A DNA stretch of 64,000 bases from Bacteroidales bacterium. Lineage in GTDB: Bacteria > Bacteroidota > Bacteroidia > Bacteroidales > P3. Made by a program: the position numbers and the translations under genes. Every line of letters begins with the position of its first letter. Positions within the stretch are counted from its first letter, which is position 1. Shown here one piece after another: positions 50,248 through 58,761 of the stretch. The stretch covers positions 56,402 to 120,401 of the forward strand of contig JAFVCA010000037.1 of NCBI GenBank assembly GCA_017479705.1, given 5' to 3'. A model generated the notes under the pieces. That model was not told the DNA's origin. It was given only the letters and a program-made list of their open reading frames with translations, and searched no databases.

Positions 50248-50252
50248 GGCTA

Positions 50253-50654
50253 TTAGTCGTTGAAGAATTGAGACATAATTTCTGTGGCAATGGCTTCGGC
50301 CAGCTTTGGTGGGACGGCATTCCCTACTTGTCCAAATTGAGTCATGGATGTTTTTCGTTTAGAGCTATAGGAGTCTAAGCGAGTTCCGATGAATTCCCAG
50401 TCTAAGGGGAATGTTTGGAGACAGGCCAGTTCGCGGACGGTTAGCATTCTATCTTCAAAGGGGTGGATGAAGTCTCTGTATCCACTGCGTGTAACGGTAG
50501 GGGCAGGTTTGTCGGGTGCAAGTCGTCGGTAGGTGCATCCAAATGTTTGCTCTACATCCGAGAGTTTTCCGCCAATGGGGACCTTCTTGATTTTTTCCAA
50601 TGTTGAAGGAGAGTGTGCAGTGACTTGATGATTGGGAATTCTGTTAGTATCCAT
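50253..50654 (-). CDS. C5-cytosine methyltransferase, beta part (TRD, motifs IX-X)
   Basis: 133 aa. Contains CTYRRLAPDKPAPTVTRSGY (end of the target recognition region, motif IX), RMLTVRELACLQTFPLDWEF and FGQVGNAVPPKLAEAIATEI (motif X). It lacks the SAM site and catalytic Cys, which are in the upstream gene. The start ATG lies 11 nt inside the upstream gene in another frame. The overlap contains an A7 run; one A fewer would fuse the two into one 370-aa enzyme. Confidence 0.88.
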   Translation of the reverse strand: MDTNRIPNHQVTAHSPSTLEKIKKVPIGGKLSDVEQTFGCTYRRLAPDKPAPTVTRSGYRDFIHPFEDRMLTVRELACLQTFPLDWEFIGTRLDSYSSKRKTSMTQFGQVGNAVPPKLAEAIATEIMSQFFND

Positions 50655-51357
50655 ATTTTTTTCTCCTTTCGGTAATTGTTTCAGCTATTCTTAATGCGTT
50701 TTCGGATGGGGCATCGGGTTTGGGGAGTGTGCCGATGGCGTCCCATACGGTTTTGGGGGGCTCAAAGATGTGTGGGGTAGGGTATAGGAATGGCTTTCCT
50801 TCACGGTTGCCTACCACGATGAGCCTTTCCCGGTATTGCGGGACATTGTATTCCACAGCGTTCAGTATTTGTGGCTGGCTGATAGTGTATTTGAATACTT
50901 TTCCATCCATGTTGATAGGTTTGGAGAGTTCGTCAAGGAGTAGTTGCATGGCGTGGCCATGGTCCCAGTTGGTCAGGCCTTTAACATTCTCCAGTACAAA
51001 TGCCGTTGGCAAAGATTCCCGAACCACTCGGACATATTCGAAGAGGAGTCTTCCCCGTTCGTCGTCAAGTCCTTTCCGTAGTCCAGCGAGGCTAAAGCTT
51101 TGGCACGGCGGGCCGCCAATGACTAAAGCGGCTTCTCCGACTTTCAGCCCGGCGGTTTCGAGGATTTCGGCAGTCGATACGTCAACTATGCTTTTGTTGA
51201 TAATTGGCAAGTCAGGGTCGTTGGCATGAAGCGTTTTACAGCATGAGGCATCAATTTCTACGGCTACGGCAATCTGGAAACCTGCGCGGCGGAAACCGAT
51301 GTCCATACCTCCAGCACCAGTGAATAGGCTGATTACTTTATGCTTCTGCGAGGACAT
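50644..51357 (-). CDS. C5-cytosine methyltransferase, alpha part (motifs I-VIII)
   Basis: 237 aa. Motif I VISLFTGAGGMDIGFRRAG (residue 8), motif IV VIGGPPCQSFSLAG with catalytic Cys (about 84), motif VI AFVLENVKGLTNW (about 117) and motif VIII VPQYRERLIVVGNR (about 168). The chain ends ERRKKYGY before the recognition domain. Sizes (237 and 133 aa) and the 11-nt overlap resemble M.AquI, a natural two-subunit enzyme of 248 and 139 aa. A frameshift or assembly error in the A7 run is the alternative. Confidence 0.9.
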   Translation of the reverse strand: MSSQKHKVISLFTGAGGMDIGFRRAGFQIAVAVEIDASCCKTLHANDPDLPIINKSIVDVSTAEILETAGLKVGEAALVIGGPPCQSFSLAGLRKGLDDERGRLLFEYVRVVRESLPTAFVLENVKGLTNWDHGHAMQLLLDELSKPINMDGKVFKYTISQPQILNAVEYNVPQYRERLIVVGNREGKPFLYPTPHIFEPPKTVWDAIGTLPKPDAPSENALRIAETITERRKKYGY

Positions 51358-51358
51358 G

Positions 51359-51763
51359 TTAGAGTTTGAAGATGTACTGTCGGCTGTTCTGGTCGTAGCA
51401 GATGAGTTCTTCGCCCTGGCGGGTGCAGGTGACGGTGAGGGCGTTCTCGTGCTCGTCGGTGACGGTGCCTTTGCCTTTGTTGCCTTTCATGGTGATGTGT
51501 CCCCAGACGCGGCCGTTGGCGCCGTGGCCGGAGATGTAGAGGACTTCGTCCTTTTGGGGCTCCTTGCGCACTACGGGGCGGGGAGCGGGCTTGGCGGCGG
51601 GGGCCTCGATTATTTCGGGTTCAGGCTCGGGTTCGGGCTCTGGTTCGAAGGCGATGGTGTCGTAGACGGGCTCCTCGGGGGCCTGCGATTGCTTGCAGCC
51701 GTAGAGCAAAATGGGCGTAACTGCCAACAAAATGAGTACTAAACGGAATTTTTTGATATTCAT
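51359..51763 (-). CDS. Lipoprotein with EP-repeat linker
   Basis: 134 aa. Lipobox LLYGC at about residue 19-23, then an extended acidic linker (EPEPEPEPEPEIIEAPAAKPAP), then a C-terminal beta-rich domain of about 65 residues (VLYISGHGANGRVWGHITMKG, LTVTCTRQGEELICYDQN). No family recognised. It is upstream of the methyltransferase alpha gene (2-nt gap) and may supply its promoter. Confidence 0.75.
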   Translation of the reverse strand: MNIKKFRLVLILLAVTPILLYGCKQSQAPEEPVYDTIAFEPEPEPEPEPEIIEAPAAKPAPRPVVRKEPQKDEVLYISGHGANGRVWGHITMKGNKGKGTVTDEHENALTVTCTRQGEELICYDQNSRQYIFKL

Positions 51764-51867
51764 AGTATACTATATTTTGAAAGTACAAAAGTACACATTT
51801 CTTTTGAATCATGCACTCTTTTTAGGAAAAATATTTTTTGGGGTGTCCAAGTATGAGAAAATAATCG

Positions 51868-51877
51868 TAACTTTGCA
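51868..51877 (+). promoter_or_regulatory. Promoter for yidC-nhaD operon
   Basis: TAACTTTGCA on the plus strand, 53 nt upstream of the yidC start. Confidence 0.6.
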
Positions 51878-51929
51878 ATTCCGCCCGTAGTGCTTGTGCA
51901 TTGCGGATTGAAATGAATAATAATAAGAT

Positions 51930-53915
51930 ATGAATAAAAAGTCAATAGTAGGATTAGTCTTAATTTTTGCCATTTTTGTTGGCTACATGTGGTGGGTGGC
52001 CCCCAGCAAGGAAGAAATTGCCGAGCGGCAGCGCGTAAATGATTCGATTCGGCAGGCGTATATGGACAGCGTGGCGTATGCCGACAGTGTGGCCGCCGTG
52101 AAGGCCCATCTGGACAGTCTGGCCATGCAGGGCGACACCAGTGCGCAGCGCCAGTTGCAGATGCACCAGAGAGGTGACATGGGAGTGTTCAACGCCAGCG
52201 CCTACGGCGACACGGTGAACGTGAAGGTGAAGAATGAGAAGATGGAGATTGAATTCTCCAACATGGGTGCGCAGGTGCGCGAGGTGGTGCTCAGCGGCTA
52301 CACGACGTATGACAGCCTGCCGTTGCAGCTGATTTCACCTGCCGACGACAATATGAACCTCATCTTCTCGACGGAGGACACGAGGGTGATCAACACCAAG
52401 GACTTGGTGTTTGTGCCTTACAGGGCTTATGGCGGGAAGTTGTTGAGGATTGATGCCGACAGCACGTATGAGGTTGCCAGCAACGAGAGCCTGGACTTGC
52501 ATTTCCGCGCCTATGTGGGCGACAGCAACGGCACTAATTCGGACAAGTATGTGGAGTTCCACTATGTTGTGGTGGGCGATGAGTATGACGTGAACTTTGA
52601 AATAAATTTCCACGGGCTGAAGAATGTGGTCCGCGCCACGGACTATATGGACTTTGAATGGCACAACAAGATGAACCGCCAGGAGAAGGTGGACGCCAGC
52701 AGCCGTGGCAGCCGCAACCGCCAGAAAGACCCCGAAAAGTTCTACAGCAGTATATACTACAAGGCCGTGAACGACGATGTGGACGAGGTGGGTCGTGGCC
52801 GCGATGCCGACAAGAATGTGAAGACCAAAGTGGAATGGGTTGCTTTCAAGCAGCAGTTTTTCGCTGCCATACTGGTGGCGGACAGCGCTTTTGAGAATGC
52901 CAATCTCAGCCAGGTGGCCGACAAGAGCAACAAGGATGCCCGTTACCTGTGCGACATGAGCGGCACCATAGGCTTGACCTACGACAGCGAGCGCGATTGC
53001 ACCATGGGCATGCACTTCTATTTCGGCCCCACCAAGTATCGCGACCTGCGCGCCATGCACCGCGGCTTTGAGAAGATGCTGCCTTTGGGTTGGTGGGTCT
53101 TCTCCAAGTTTGTGAGCCGCTATCTGATTATTCCTGTCTTCAACTTCTTGGAGACCTTCAATTGGAACTATGGTATCATTATCATTGTCTTCACCATCTT
53201 GCTGCGTCTGGTGCTCTTCCCCCTCACGTTCAAATCCTACCAGGGTTCGGCCATCATGCGCATCCTGAAGCCGGAGATGGAGGCACTGAACAAGAAGTAT
53301 CCCAACCCGGACCAGGCGCTCCAGAAGCAGCAGGAGATGAGCAAGCTGCAAAAGAAAGCGGGCTACAGCCCCGTGGCGGGATGTCTGCCCGTGCTGTTGC
53401 AGATGCCTATCCTGACGGCCATGTTCATGTTCTATCCTGTGGCCATCGAGTTGCGCCAGAAACCTTTCCTCTGGTGCCAGGATCTCTCCACTTATGACAG
53501 CATCCTCGACCTCGGCTTCAACATCCCGCTGTATGGCGACCATGTCTCGCTCTTCTGCCTCCTGATGTTCGGCATGCAGTTCTTCTACACGTGGTACACC
53601 ATGCGTGGCCAGCAAGCACAGGCCAACATGCCCGGCATGAAGTTCATGATGTACTTTATGCCCTTCATGATGCTGTTTATGTTCAACAGCATGGCCGCAG
53701 GTCTGAACCTCTACTACTTCTGCTCGCTCACCATCACCATGTTGCAGATGGTCCTGATTCGCAAGTTCACCAGCGAGAAGAAGGTCCGCGCCCGTATGGC
53801 TGCCTACGACAGCAAGCACAAGAACAGCCCGCAGAAGAAGAGCAGCTTCCAGAAACGCCTCGAACAGATGCAGCGCATGACCGAGGAGATGCAAAAACAG
53901 CAGAATAGACGATAA
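51930..53915 (+). CDS. yidC: Membrane protein insertase YidC
   Basis: 661 aa, a typical Gram-negative YidC with N-terminal anchor (IVGLVLIFAIFVGYMWWVAP), a large periplasmic domain (about 25-365) and the conserved insertase core: NWGIIIIVFTILLRLVLFPLTFKSY (seen as NWNYGIIIIVFTILLR), GYSPVAGCLPVLLQMPILTAMFMF and FMMYFMPFMMLFMFNSMAAGLNLYY. The basic C-tail binds ribosomes. It inserts and folds inner membrane proteins alone or with Sec. nhaD follows after 33 nt. Confidence 0.96.
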   Translation: MNKKSIVGLVLIFAIFVGYMWWVAPSKEEIAERQRVNDSIRQAYMDSVAYADSVAAVKAHLDSLAMQGDTSAQRQLQMHQRGDMGVFNASAYGDTVNVKVKNEKMEIEFSNMGAQVREVVLSGYTTYDSLPLQLISPADDNMNLIFSTEDTRVINTKDLVFVPYRAYGGKLLRIDADSTYEVASNESLDLHFRAYVGDSNGTNSDKYVEFHYVVVGDEYDVNFEINFHGLKNVVRATDYMDFEWHNKMNRQEKVDASSRGSRNRQKDPEKFYSSIYYKAVNDDVDEVGRGRDADKNVKTKVEWVAFKQQFFAAILVADSAFENANLSQVADKSNKDARYLCDMSGTIGLTYDSERDCTMGMHFYFGPTKYRDLRAMHRGFEKMLPLGWWVFSKFVSRYLIIPVFNFLETFNWNYGIIIIVFTILLRLVLFPLTFKSYQGSAIMRILKPEMEALNKKYPNPDQALQKQQEMSKLQKKAGYSPVAGCLPVLLQMPILTAMFMFYPVAIELRQKPFLWCQDLSTYDSILDLGFNIPLYGDHVSLFCLLMFGMQFFYTWYTMRGQQAQANMPGMKFMMYFMPFMMLFMFNSMAAGLNLYYFCSLTITMLQMVLIRKFTSEKKVRARMAAYDSKHKNSPQKKSSFQKRLEQMQRMTEEMQKQQNRR

Positions 53916-53948
53916 ACGATATTAATCCTAAAAACTCAAATATCTACC

Positions 53949-55313
53949 ATGTTAGTAGCAATTGTAGCAACATTCATCATCGGTTATGCTTGCATTGCGC
54001 TTGAGCATCCGTTGAAAGTCAACAAAACCGCCACGGCCCTCCTGTTGGGAGTTCTGTTGTGGACGCTATACGCTTTCGCCCACGTCCAGTTTGCCGGGCT
54101 TATCCCCGAAGGGTCCACTTGGACCAACGAACTGACCCATCACCTGGGCTCCACGGCCGAGATTGTCTTCTTCCTGTTGGGTGCCATGACCATTGTCACT
54201 CTGGTGGACGAGTACCAGGGTTTCCGCATCATCACGGATCTCATCACCACTCGCAACAAGAAGAAACTGCTCTGGACTTTGAGCATCATCACCTTCTTCC
54301 TTTCGGCCATCCTGGACAACATGACCACGGCCATTGTGATGTGCGCCCTGCTGCGCAAGCTCATTGCCGACCAGAAGGAACGTTGGCTCTTTGCCGGCAT
54401 GATAATCCTTGCTGCCAATGCGGGCGGCGCTTGGAGCCCCATCGGCGACGTCACCACCATCATGTTGTGGATCGGCGGCCAGGTGACCACCGTCAATATC
54501 ATGGTGAAGACCCTTGTGGCCTCGTTGGTCTGCTTGGTGGTGCCTTGTGCACTGCTGGGTGCAACCCTGAAAGGCGATGTTGTCGCTCCCGACAATAGCA
54601 CCGAGGGCGTGAACATCGACCAGAAATGGCAGCGCCTCATCTTCTTTGTGGGCATTGCCGCCCTGGTTTTCGTCCCCGTGTTCAAGACCATCACCCATCT
54701 GCCTCCCTATTTAGGCATGCTCTTCGGCCTGTCCGTGCTCTGGATTCTCACTGAGATTATCAGCCGTAAGTACTCCAAGGACAATATCGTCCTGCCCACC
54801 GCCTCCAAGACGCTCGAACACGTCGACACACCCTCCATCCTCTTCTTCCTGGGCATCTTGATGGCTGTGGCCTGCCTGGAGACCTGCGGTGCACTGGCAA
54901 TGCTTGCCGCTGGCCTCAACAGCACATTCATCGACATGCACATCGGTTCCGAGCCTGTGGGCTTCTTCCTCATCGACCTCATTATCGGCGTCCTTTCGTC
55001 CATTATTGACAATGTGCCCCTCGTGGCTGCCTCCATGGGCATGTATCCCATCCATGGCACTGAGGTGATGTTCGAGGTCAATCACCCCTTCTGGGAGTTC
55101 CTTGCCTACTGTGCTGGTACGGGTGGAAGCCTGCTCATCATTGGCTCTGCCGCCGGTGTTGCCGTCATGGGTATGGAGAAGATAGACTTCATCTGGTACC
55201 TCAAAAAAATCTCCCCCTTGGCTTTGGCTGGTTACCTTGCCGGTGCCATCGTTTTCATCCTTATGGACGTAACCATTTTTGAGAAAGTAGCATGGCTTCG
55301 AGATTTGGTATAG
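53949..55313 (+). CDS. nhaD: NhaD-type Na+/H+ antiporter
   Basis: 454 aa integral membrane protein with about 12 helices. Signature stretches: TAEIVFFLLGAMTIVTLVDEYQGFRII, SAILDNMTTAIVMCALL (first DNMT half-helix), AANAGGAWSPIGDVTTIMLW and VLSSIIDNVPLVAASMGMY (second half-helix). The conserved Asp residues in the two broken helices bind Na+. It exports sodium for ion and pH balance. Its end overlaps the next gene by 22 nt. Confidence 0.94.
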   Translation: MLVAIVATFIIGYACIALEHPLKVNKTATALLLGVLLWTLYAFAHVQFAGLIPEGSTWTNELTHHLGSTAEIVFFLLGAMTIVTLVDEYQGFRIITDLITTRNKKKLLWTLSIITFFLSAILDNMTTAIVMCALLRKLIADQKERWLFAGMIILAANAGGAWSPIGDVTTIMLWIGGQVTTVNIMVKTLVASLVCLVVPCALLGATLKGDVVAPDNSTEGVNIDQKWQRLIFFVGIAALVFVPVFKTITHLPPYLGMLFGLSVLWILTEIISRKYSKDNIVLPTASKTLEHVDTPSILFFLGILMAVACLETCGALAMLAAGLNSTFIDMHIGSEPVGFFLIDLIIGVLSSIIDNVPLVAASMGMYPIHGTEVMFEVNHPFWEFLAYCAGTGGSLLIIGSAAGVAVMGMEKIDFIWYLKKISPLALAGYLAGAIVFILMDVTIFEKVAWLRDLV

Positions 55314-56611
55314 CCTTTCGCAACTGGCGCAAACGCAGTGTGGGGCGCAAAATCTTCGACATTGTAGTCGGCATCTTTGCTCTTGCGGGATTTGCTATTA
55401 TTGGAGCCTGGGCTGTCTATCAGCTCGGGCTCACCAATAACCGGGGTGCCGTGGACAGCAATTCCCGCTACATGCTCTCCGTCTCCGAGATGGAAAGCAT
55501 CAACGACGCAGAATACACCCCGGAGCAGATACAGCAGCGCTGGATGCGCCAGTATCTCAAACTGGCCGTCTTCAGCAAGTTCTTCCCCACCAATGCACAG
55601 CTGATCACCACTGCCGCGCAGTATGGCCACGACCCCATGCTCGTGGACCGCATGATTGCCGCTGCTGGTCTCTATGCCGGCGACCTTACCGAGTACAACA
55701 ACCTGCTCAAAGAGGTGGAGCAGGTGATGAGCCGCGTGCCCCAGCAGCAGACCCCCAACGTCATCACCTGGATGGGTGGTGCCGAGTGGCCGGCCCTCAA
55801 GGATGCCATTGTCCGCGACAAGGCTCTCATCACCGAGGCCGGAAGGCTGACGGGTGTCGAACCCCGGCTCATTGTCGGATGCCTTATCGGCGAGCAAATC
55901 CGCCTCTTCAACACCAATCGCGAGAGCTTCAAGAAGTACCTCGGCCCCGTCAAGGTGCTCAGCGTCCAGTCCCAATTCTCGTATGGCGTCAATGGCATTA
56001 AAATCTCCACCGCCAAAGCCATCGAAGAGCACCTCAAAGACCCCTCCTCGCCCTATTACATGGGTCAACGCTACGAGCACCTGCTGGACTATACCGTTGA
56101 GGGCAAGGCACAGGAGGACGAGCGTTACAACCGCCTTGTCGACTATCGCAACCACCTCTACTCCTATCTCTACACTGCCTGTATCCTGCACCAGACCATG
56201 CTCCAATGGAAGCGTGCCGGCTATGACATCAGCAACCGCCCGGACATCCTCTTCACCCTCTTCAATGTCGGCTTTGCGCAATCCGTCCCCAAGCCCGACC
56301 CCGTGTGCGGCGGCAGCCATATCAACATCCATGGCCAGACATACACCTTCGGGGCCATCGGTTTCGACTTCTATTTCTCCGGCGAACTGGTGGAGGACTT
56401 CCCCTTCTGGCGGCAGCACTTCATCCCCGGCGACAAAGAACTCACCGACGAAGAGATTGCCTACATCCAAGGCAGTGTGAGCGACTGTAAACGCCCGCCT
56501 CGAGGATGGGAGTATGTCAAGGCCGCTCCGGTCGACTCCACGCCGAAGCCCGCGGAAACCATCTATGACGACGATGACGACGAGTTTGCCGGCACATACG
56601 CCAACGAGTAG
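55292..56611 (+). CDS. Membrane-anchored protein with lysozyme-like core
   Basis: 439 aa. One N-terminal membrane helix (VVGIFALAGFAIIGAWAVYQL) places the rest in the periplasm. The central segment TGVEPRLIVGCLIGEQIRLF, then FSYGVNGIKISTAKAIEEHL, recalls the transglycosylase-like proteins in which a Glu after a helix is catalytic and QFSYGVNGIK lies in the groove. The C-terminus is acidic (YDDDDDEF). A role in peptidoglycan cleavage is inference. Overlaps the end of nhaD by 22 nt. Confidence 0.65.
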   Translation: MASRFGIAFRNWRKRSVGRKIFDIVVGIFALAGFAIIGAWAVYQLGLTNNRGAVDSNSRYMLSVSEMESINDAEYTPEQIQQRWMRQYLKLAVFSKFFPTNAQLITTAAQYGHDPMLVDRMIAAAGLYAGDLTEYNNLLKEVEQVMSRVPQQQTPNVITWMGGAEWPALKDAIVRDKALITEAGRLTGVEPRLIVGCLIGEQIRLFNTNRESFKKYLGPVKVLSVQSQFSYGVNGIKISTAKAIEEHLKDPSSPYYMGQRYEHLLDYTVEGKAQEDERYNRLVDYRNHLYSYLYTACILHQTMLQWKRAGYDISNRPDILFTLFNVGFAQSVPKPDPVCGGSHINIHGQTYTFGAIGFDFYFSGELVEDFPFWRQHFIPGDKELTDEEIAYIQGSVSDCKRPPRGWEYVKAAPVDSTPKPAETIYDDDDDEFAGTYANE

Positions 56612-56966
56612 AGGTACAGTGTGCTACGGGCATTTCTGGCTCCAAACCGCTCCCGCTGCAACAAGGAAAGTGCCAAAAAGCTGATTTCAACTCATCCACA
56701 GGCCAAAACGCAGCAGAAGCACCGAACGGAAAGGGTAAAAAAGTTGTAATGTATAATACTGATAATAATATAGTTATTATTAAAACGGAGAAAAAAACGT
56801 ACAAAACATTTGATAATTCAAAAAAAAGTAGTAATTTTGCAACCGCTTTCAAGGGAATAATAGTGGATTGTTGATGCTCTTTCCGTCTGTTGGTTCCCCC
56901 CAAGCAAAAAGGTAAAAGTTCCGTTTATCGGGCGTTTCAAAGAACAAAGAAACTATAGTATACAAA
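56612..56966. other. Intergenic stretch with rpmG promoter and leader
   Basis: Contains a small AT hairpin (AATAATATAGTTATTATT around 56762-56780) and the promoter TAATTTTGC at 56832-56840, giving rpmG a leader of about 120 nt. No rpmB (L28) gene, which often precedes L33 in Bacteroidetes, is present. Confidence 0.65.
56832..56840 (+). promoter_or_regulatory. Promoter for rpmG-DUF4295
   Basis: TAATTTTGC on the plus strand preceded by an A8 tract. Confidence 0.65.
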
Positions 56967-57155
56967 ATGGCAAAGAAAAACAAGGACGCAAGAGTGCAGG
57001 TTATCCTCGAATGCACCGAGCAGAAGAATAGCGGTGTTCCCGGCATGAGCCGCTACGTCACCACCAAGAATAAGAAGAACACTCCCGAACGTTTGGAGTT
57101 GAAAAAGTACAACCCGTACTTGAAGAAAATGACTGTTCACAAAGAAATCAAATAA
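56967..57155 (+). CDS. rpmG: 50S ribosomal protein L33
   Basis: 62 aa. [20 protein letters not shown], then [28 protein letters not shown] is the bL33 pattern; the zinc-binding Cys pairs of the C+ form are absent (C- form), with one Cys left in ILECTE. DUF4295 follows after 19 nt, the usual Bacteroidetes neighbour. Confidence 0.96.
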   Translation: MAKKNKDARVQVILECTEQKNSGVPGMSRYVTTKNKKNTPERLELKKYNPYLKKMTVHKEIK

Positions 57156-57174
57156 AGATAGGAGATAGATAACT

Positions 57175-57330
57175 ATGGCAAAAAAAGTTGTTGCAACCCT
57201 GAAAACCGCTACTGGTAAGAGCTATGCCAAAGTAATCCGTATGGTGCGCTCCCCCAAAACCAATGCTTACACTTTCCAGGAGACTGTTGTCCCCTCCGAC
57301 CAAGTTCAGGAATTTCTGAAACAGAAATAA
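57175..57330 (+). CDS. DUF4295 family protein
   Basis: 51 aa (MAKKVVATLKTATGKSYAKV to the end EFLKQK). A small basic protein found directly after L33 in most Bacteroidetes and probably ribosome-associated. ftsY, the common next gene, is absent here; a terminator follows. Confidence 0.92.
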   Translation: MAKKVVATLKTATGKSYAKVIRMVRSPKTNAYTFQETVVPSDQVQEFLKQK

Positions 57331-57375
57331 TACAGAGCACAGTAATAATATTTTTTTTCATACGCTTTTGTTTTA

Positions 57376-57402
57376 CCCTCCGTTGTGAAACGGGGGTTTT
57401 TT
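57376..57402 (+). terminator. Rho-independent terminator
   Basis: CCTCCGTT (57377-57384) pairs with AACGGGGG (57389-57396), loop GTGA, followed by TTTTTT. Confidence 0.88.
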
Positions 57403-57862
57403 ATTCCCCTTCACCACGCCTCCCACTCTCCTCTGTTGCAGCCACCTCGATGGTCGGGGAGCTCCTGTTGCTGGCCGTCTGCCGCATGAGGTCAGCGGCG
57501 GCTTCAGAAGTGCCATGGATAGGCAATTCCTTGTCGCCAAAAACTGCCGTTCAACGCTCGTTCAATATTGAGTGAATATTGAACGAGCGTTGAACGGCAG
57601 TTTGACGATAGTGTCTCGTTATAGGGTAAAACTTTGTAGGGTGTGTCGATTCTGGTTTGTTTAGGCCGGTGTTTTCCAGCTGTCAGGCGGGGCTGTGGGT
57701 TGGCAAATCCTTGTCTCGAATCCACCGTTGGGCATTCTGCCTGATGGTGGGTTCGGGCTGATGGCTGAGCGGCTCTTGGACGCAGATGCGCCATCTTGCT
57801 TTCCGGAGCGCTTCGGCTCGGGGGGTGGTGCTTGCGTCGGCTGCCGCTGCCCGGCAGGGCGG
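57403..57862. other. Intergenic stretch without a supported gene
   Basis: 460 bases between convergent genes. The only clear structure is the perfect hairpin at 57541-57603. The stretches GGCAATTCCTTGTC (57522) and GGCAAATCCTTGTC (57701) are a near direct repeat about 180 bp apart. Open frames here look like shadows. Confidence 0.6.
57541..57603. repeat. 29-bp perfect inverted repeat
   Basis: The arms at 57541-57569 and 57575-57603 are perfect reverse complements with a 5-nt loop (GAGTG). The left arm starts AAACTGCCGTTCAACGCTCG and ends TTCAATATT. No T-tract follows, and a normal terminator already serves the DUF4295 operon 140 nt upstream. The perfect length suggests a small mobile or recombination-related element. 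Confidence 0.85.
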
Positions 57863-58726
57863 TTATTTCTGGGGCGAGAAATGGAGTTTGAGGTCTTGGA
57901 GTTTCTGCGCCTGTCGGCGTTTCCAGACCTCGGTGATGCATTCCTTGGTAGACAGGGGGAAATCGGCCTTCATCATCCAGTCGTAGTAGGCGGGCTCGTT
58001 CTTGAAAACTTCGTCGAGGGTCTTGCCTTTGTGTTTGCCAAAGTTGAAGATTTCGCGATGCTGCTTGTCGTAGCCGATGTGGCCTACAAGGTCGGCCCAC
58101 TGGTTGTTGGCGGTGAAGAGGCTGAGCTGCTTCATGTCGTTGACAACGGGTTTGTTGACGGTGCCGTCCGGGGCTGTGTATTCAGCGTCGTGGTAGCGGT
58201 CCAGCTGAGCCATGAGGACTTCGTAGGTGGCCAGGGTGTCGGCATCGGCGCTGTGGGCGTGGTCCAGGTTCTTGCCGCAGTAGAAGCGGTAGGCGGCCTT
58301 TAGGGTGCGCTGCTCCATCTTGTGGAAGATGTTCTGCACGTCGATGAGGCGGCGGCATTTGAGGTCGAAGGGCTGTCCGCAGCGGAGGAACTCTTCGACG
58401 AGCATAGGCACATCGAATTTGTTGGAGTTGTAGCCCGCCAGGTCGGCGTTGCCGATGAAGGCGGCTATCTGTGCCGCCGTTTGGCTGAAAGAGGGTTTGT
58501 CCGCCACGTCGGCGTCGCTGATGCCATGGATGGCGGTGGTGATTTCGGGTATGTGGAGGGTTTTGCCGTCGGGGCCGACGGGGCGGATGCGCTGCACCAA
58601 CTGCTCGGTGCTTTGGTCGGGGTTGACTTTGTAGAGGCAGATTTCCACTATGTGGTCGGTGCCGACGTTGACACCGGTGGTTTCGAGGTCGAAGAAGACG
58701 ATGGGTTTTTCTAAGTTGAGGAGCAT
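57863..58726 (-). CDS. DnaQ-family 3'-5' exonuclease
   Basis: 287 aa from MLLNLEKPIVFFDLETTGVN; the longer frame to 58900 has no coding character in its first 58 codons. DEDDh motifs: FFDLETTG (Exo I), LAGYNSNKFDVPML (Exo II) and HAHSADADTLATYEVL (Exo III with HxxxxD). A C-terminal region FNFGKHKGKTLDEVFKNEP, DWMMKADFP is the DUF3820/quorum-type putative DNA-binding tail seen in such proteins. It trims 3' ends of DNA or RNA. Located 35 nt downstream of kdsA. Confidence 0.9.
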   Translation of the reverse strand: MLLNLEKPIVFFDLETTGVNVGTDHIVEICLYKVNPDQSTEQLVQRIRPVGPDGKTLHIPEITTAIHGISDADVADKPSFSQTAAQIAAFIGNADLAGYNSNKFDVPMLVEEFLRCGQPFDLKCRRLIDVQNIFHKMEQRTLKAAYRFYCGKNLDHAHSADADTLATYEVLMAQLDRYHDAEYTAPDGTVNKPVVNDMKQLSLFTANNQWADLVGHIGYDKQHREIFNFGKHKGKTLDEVFKNEPAYYDWMMKADFPLSTKECITEVWKRRQAQKLQDLKLHFSPQK

Positions 58727-58761
58727 GGGATTTGGGTTGTGGGGGTTGGGGTAATGCGCCG

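Noticed and set aside
57504-58100. 198-aa minus-strand ORF across the 29-bp inverted repeat
   Set aside because: It overlaps the exonuclease gene in another frame and has no coding character.
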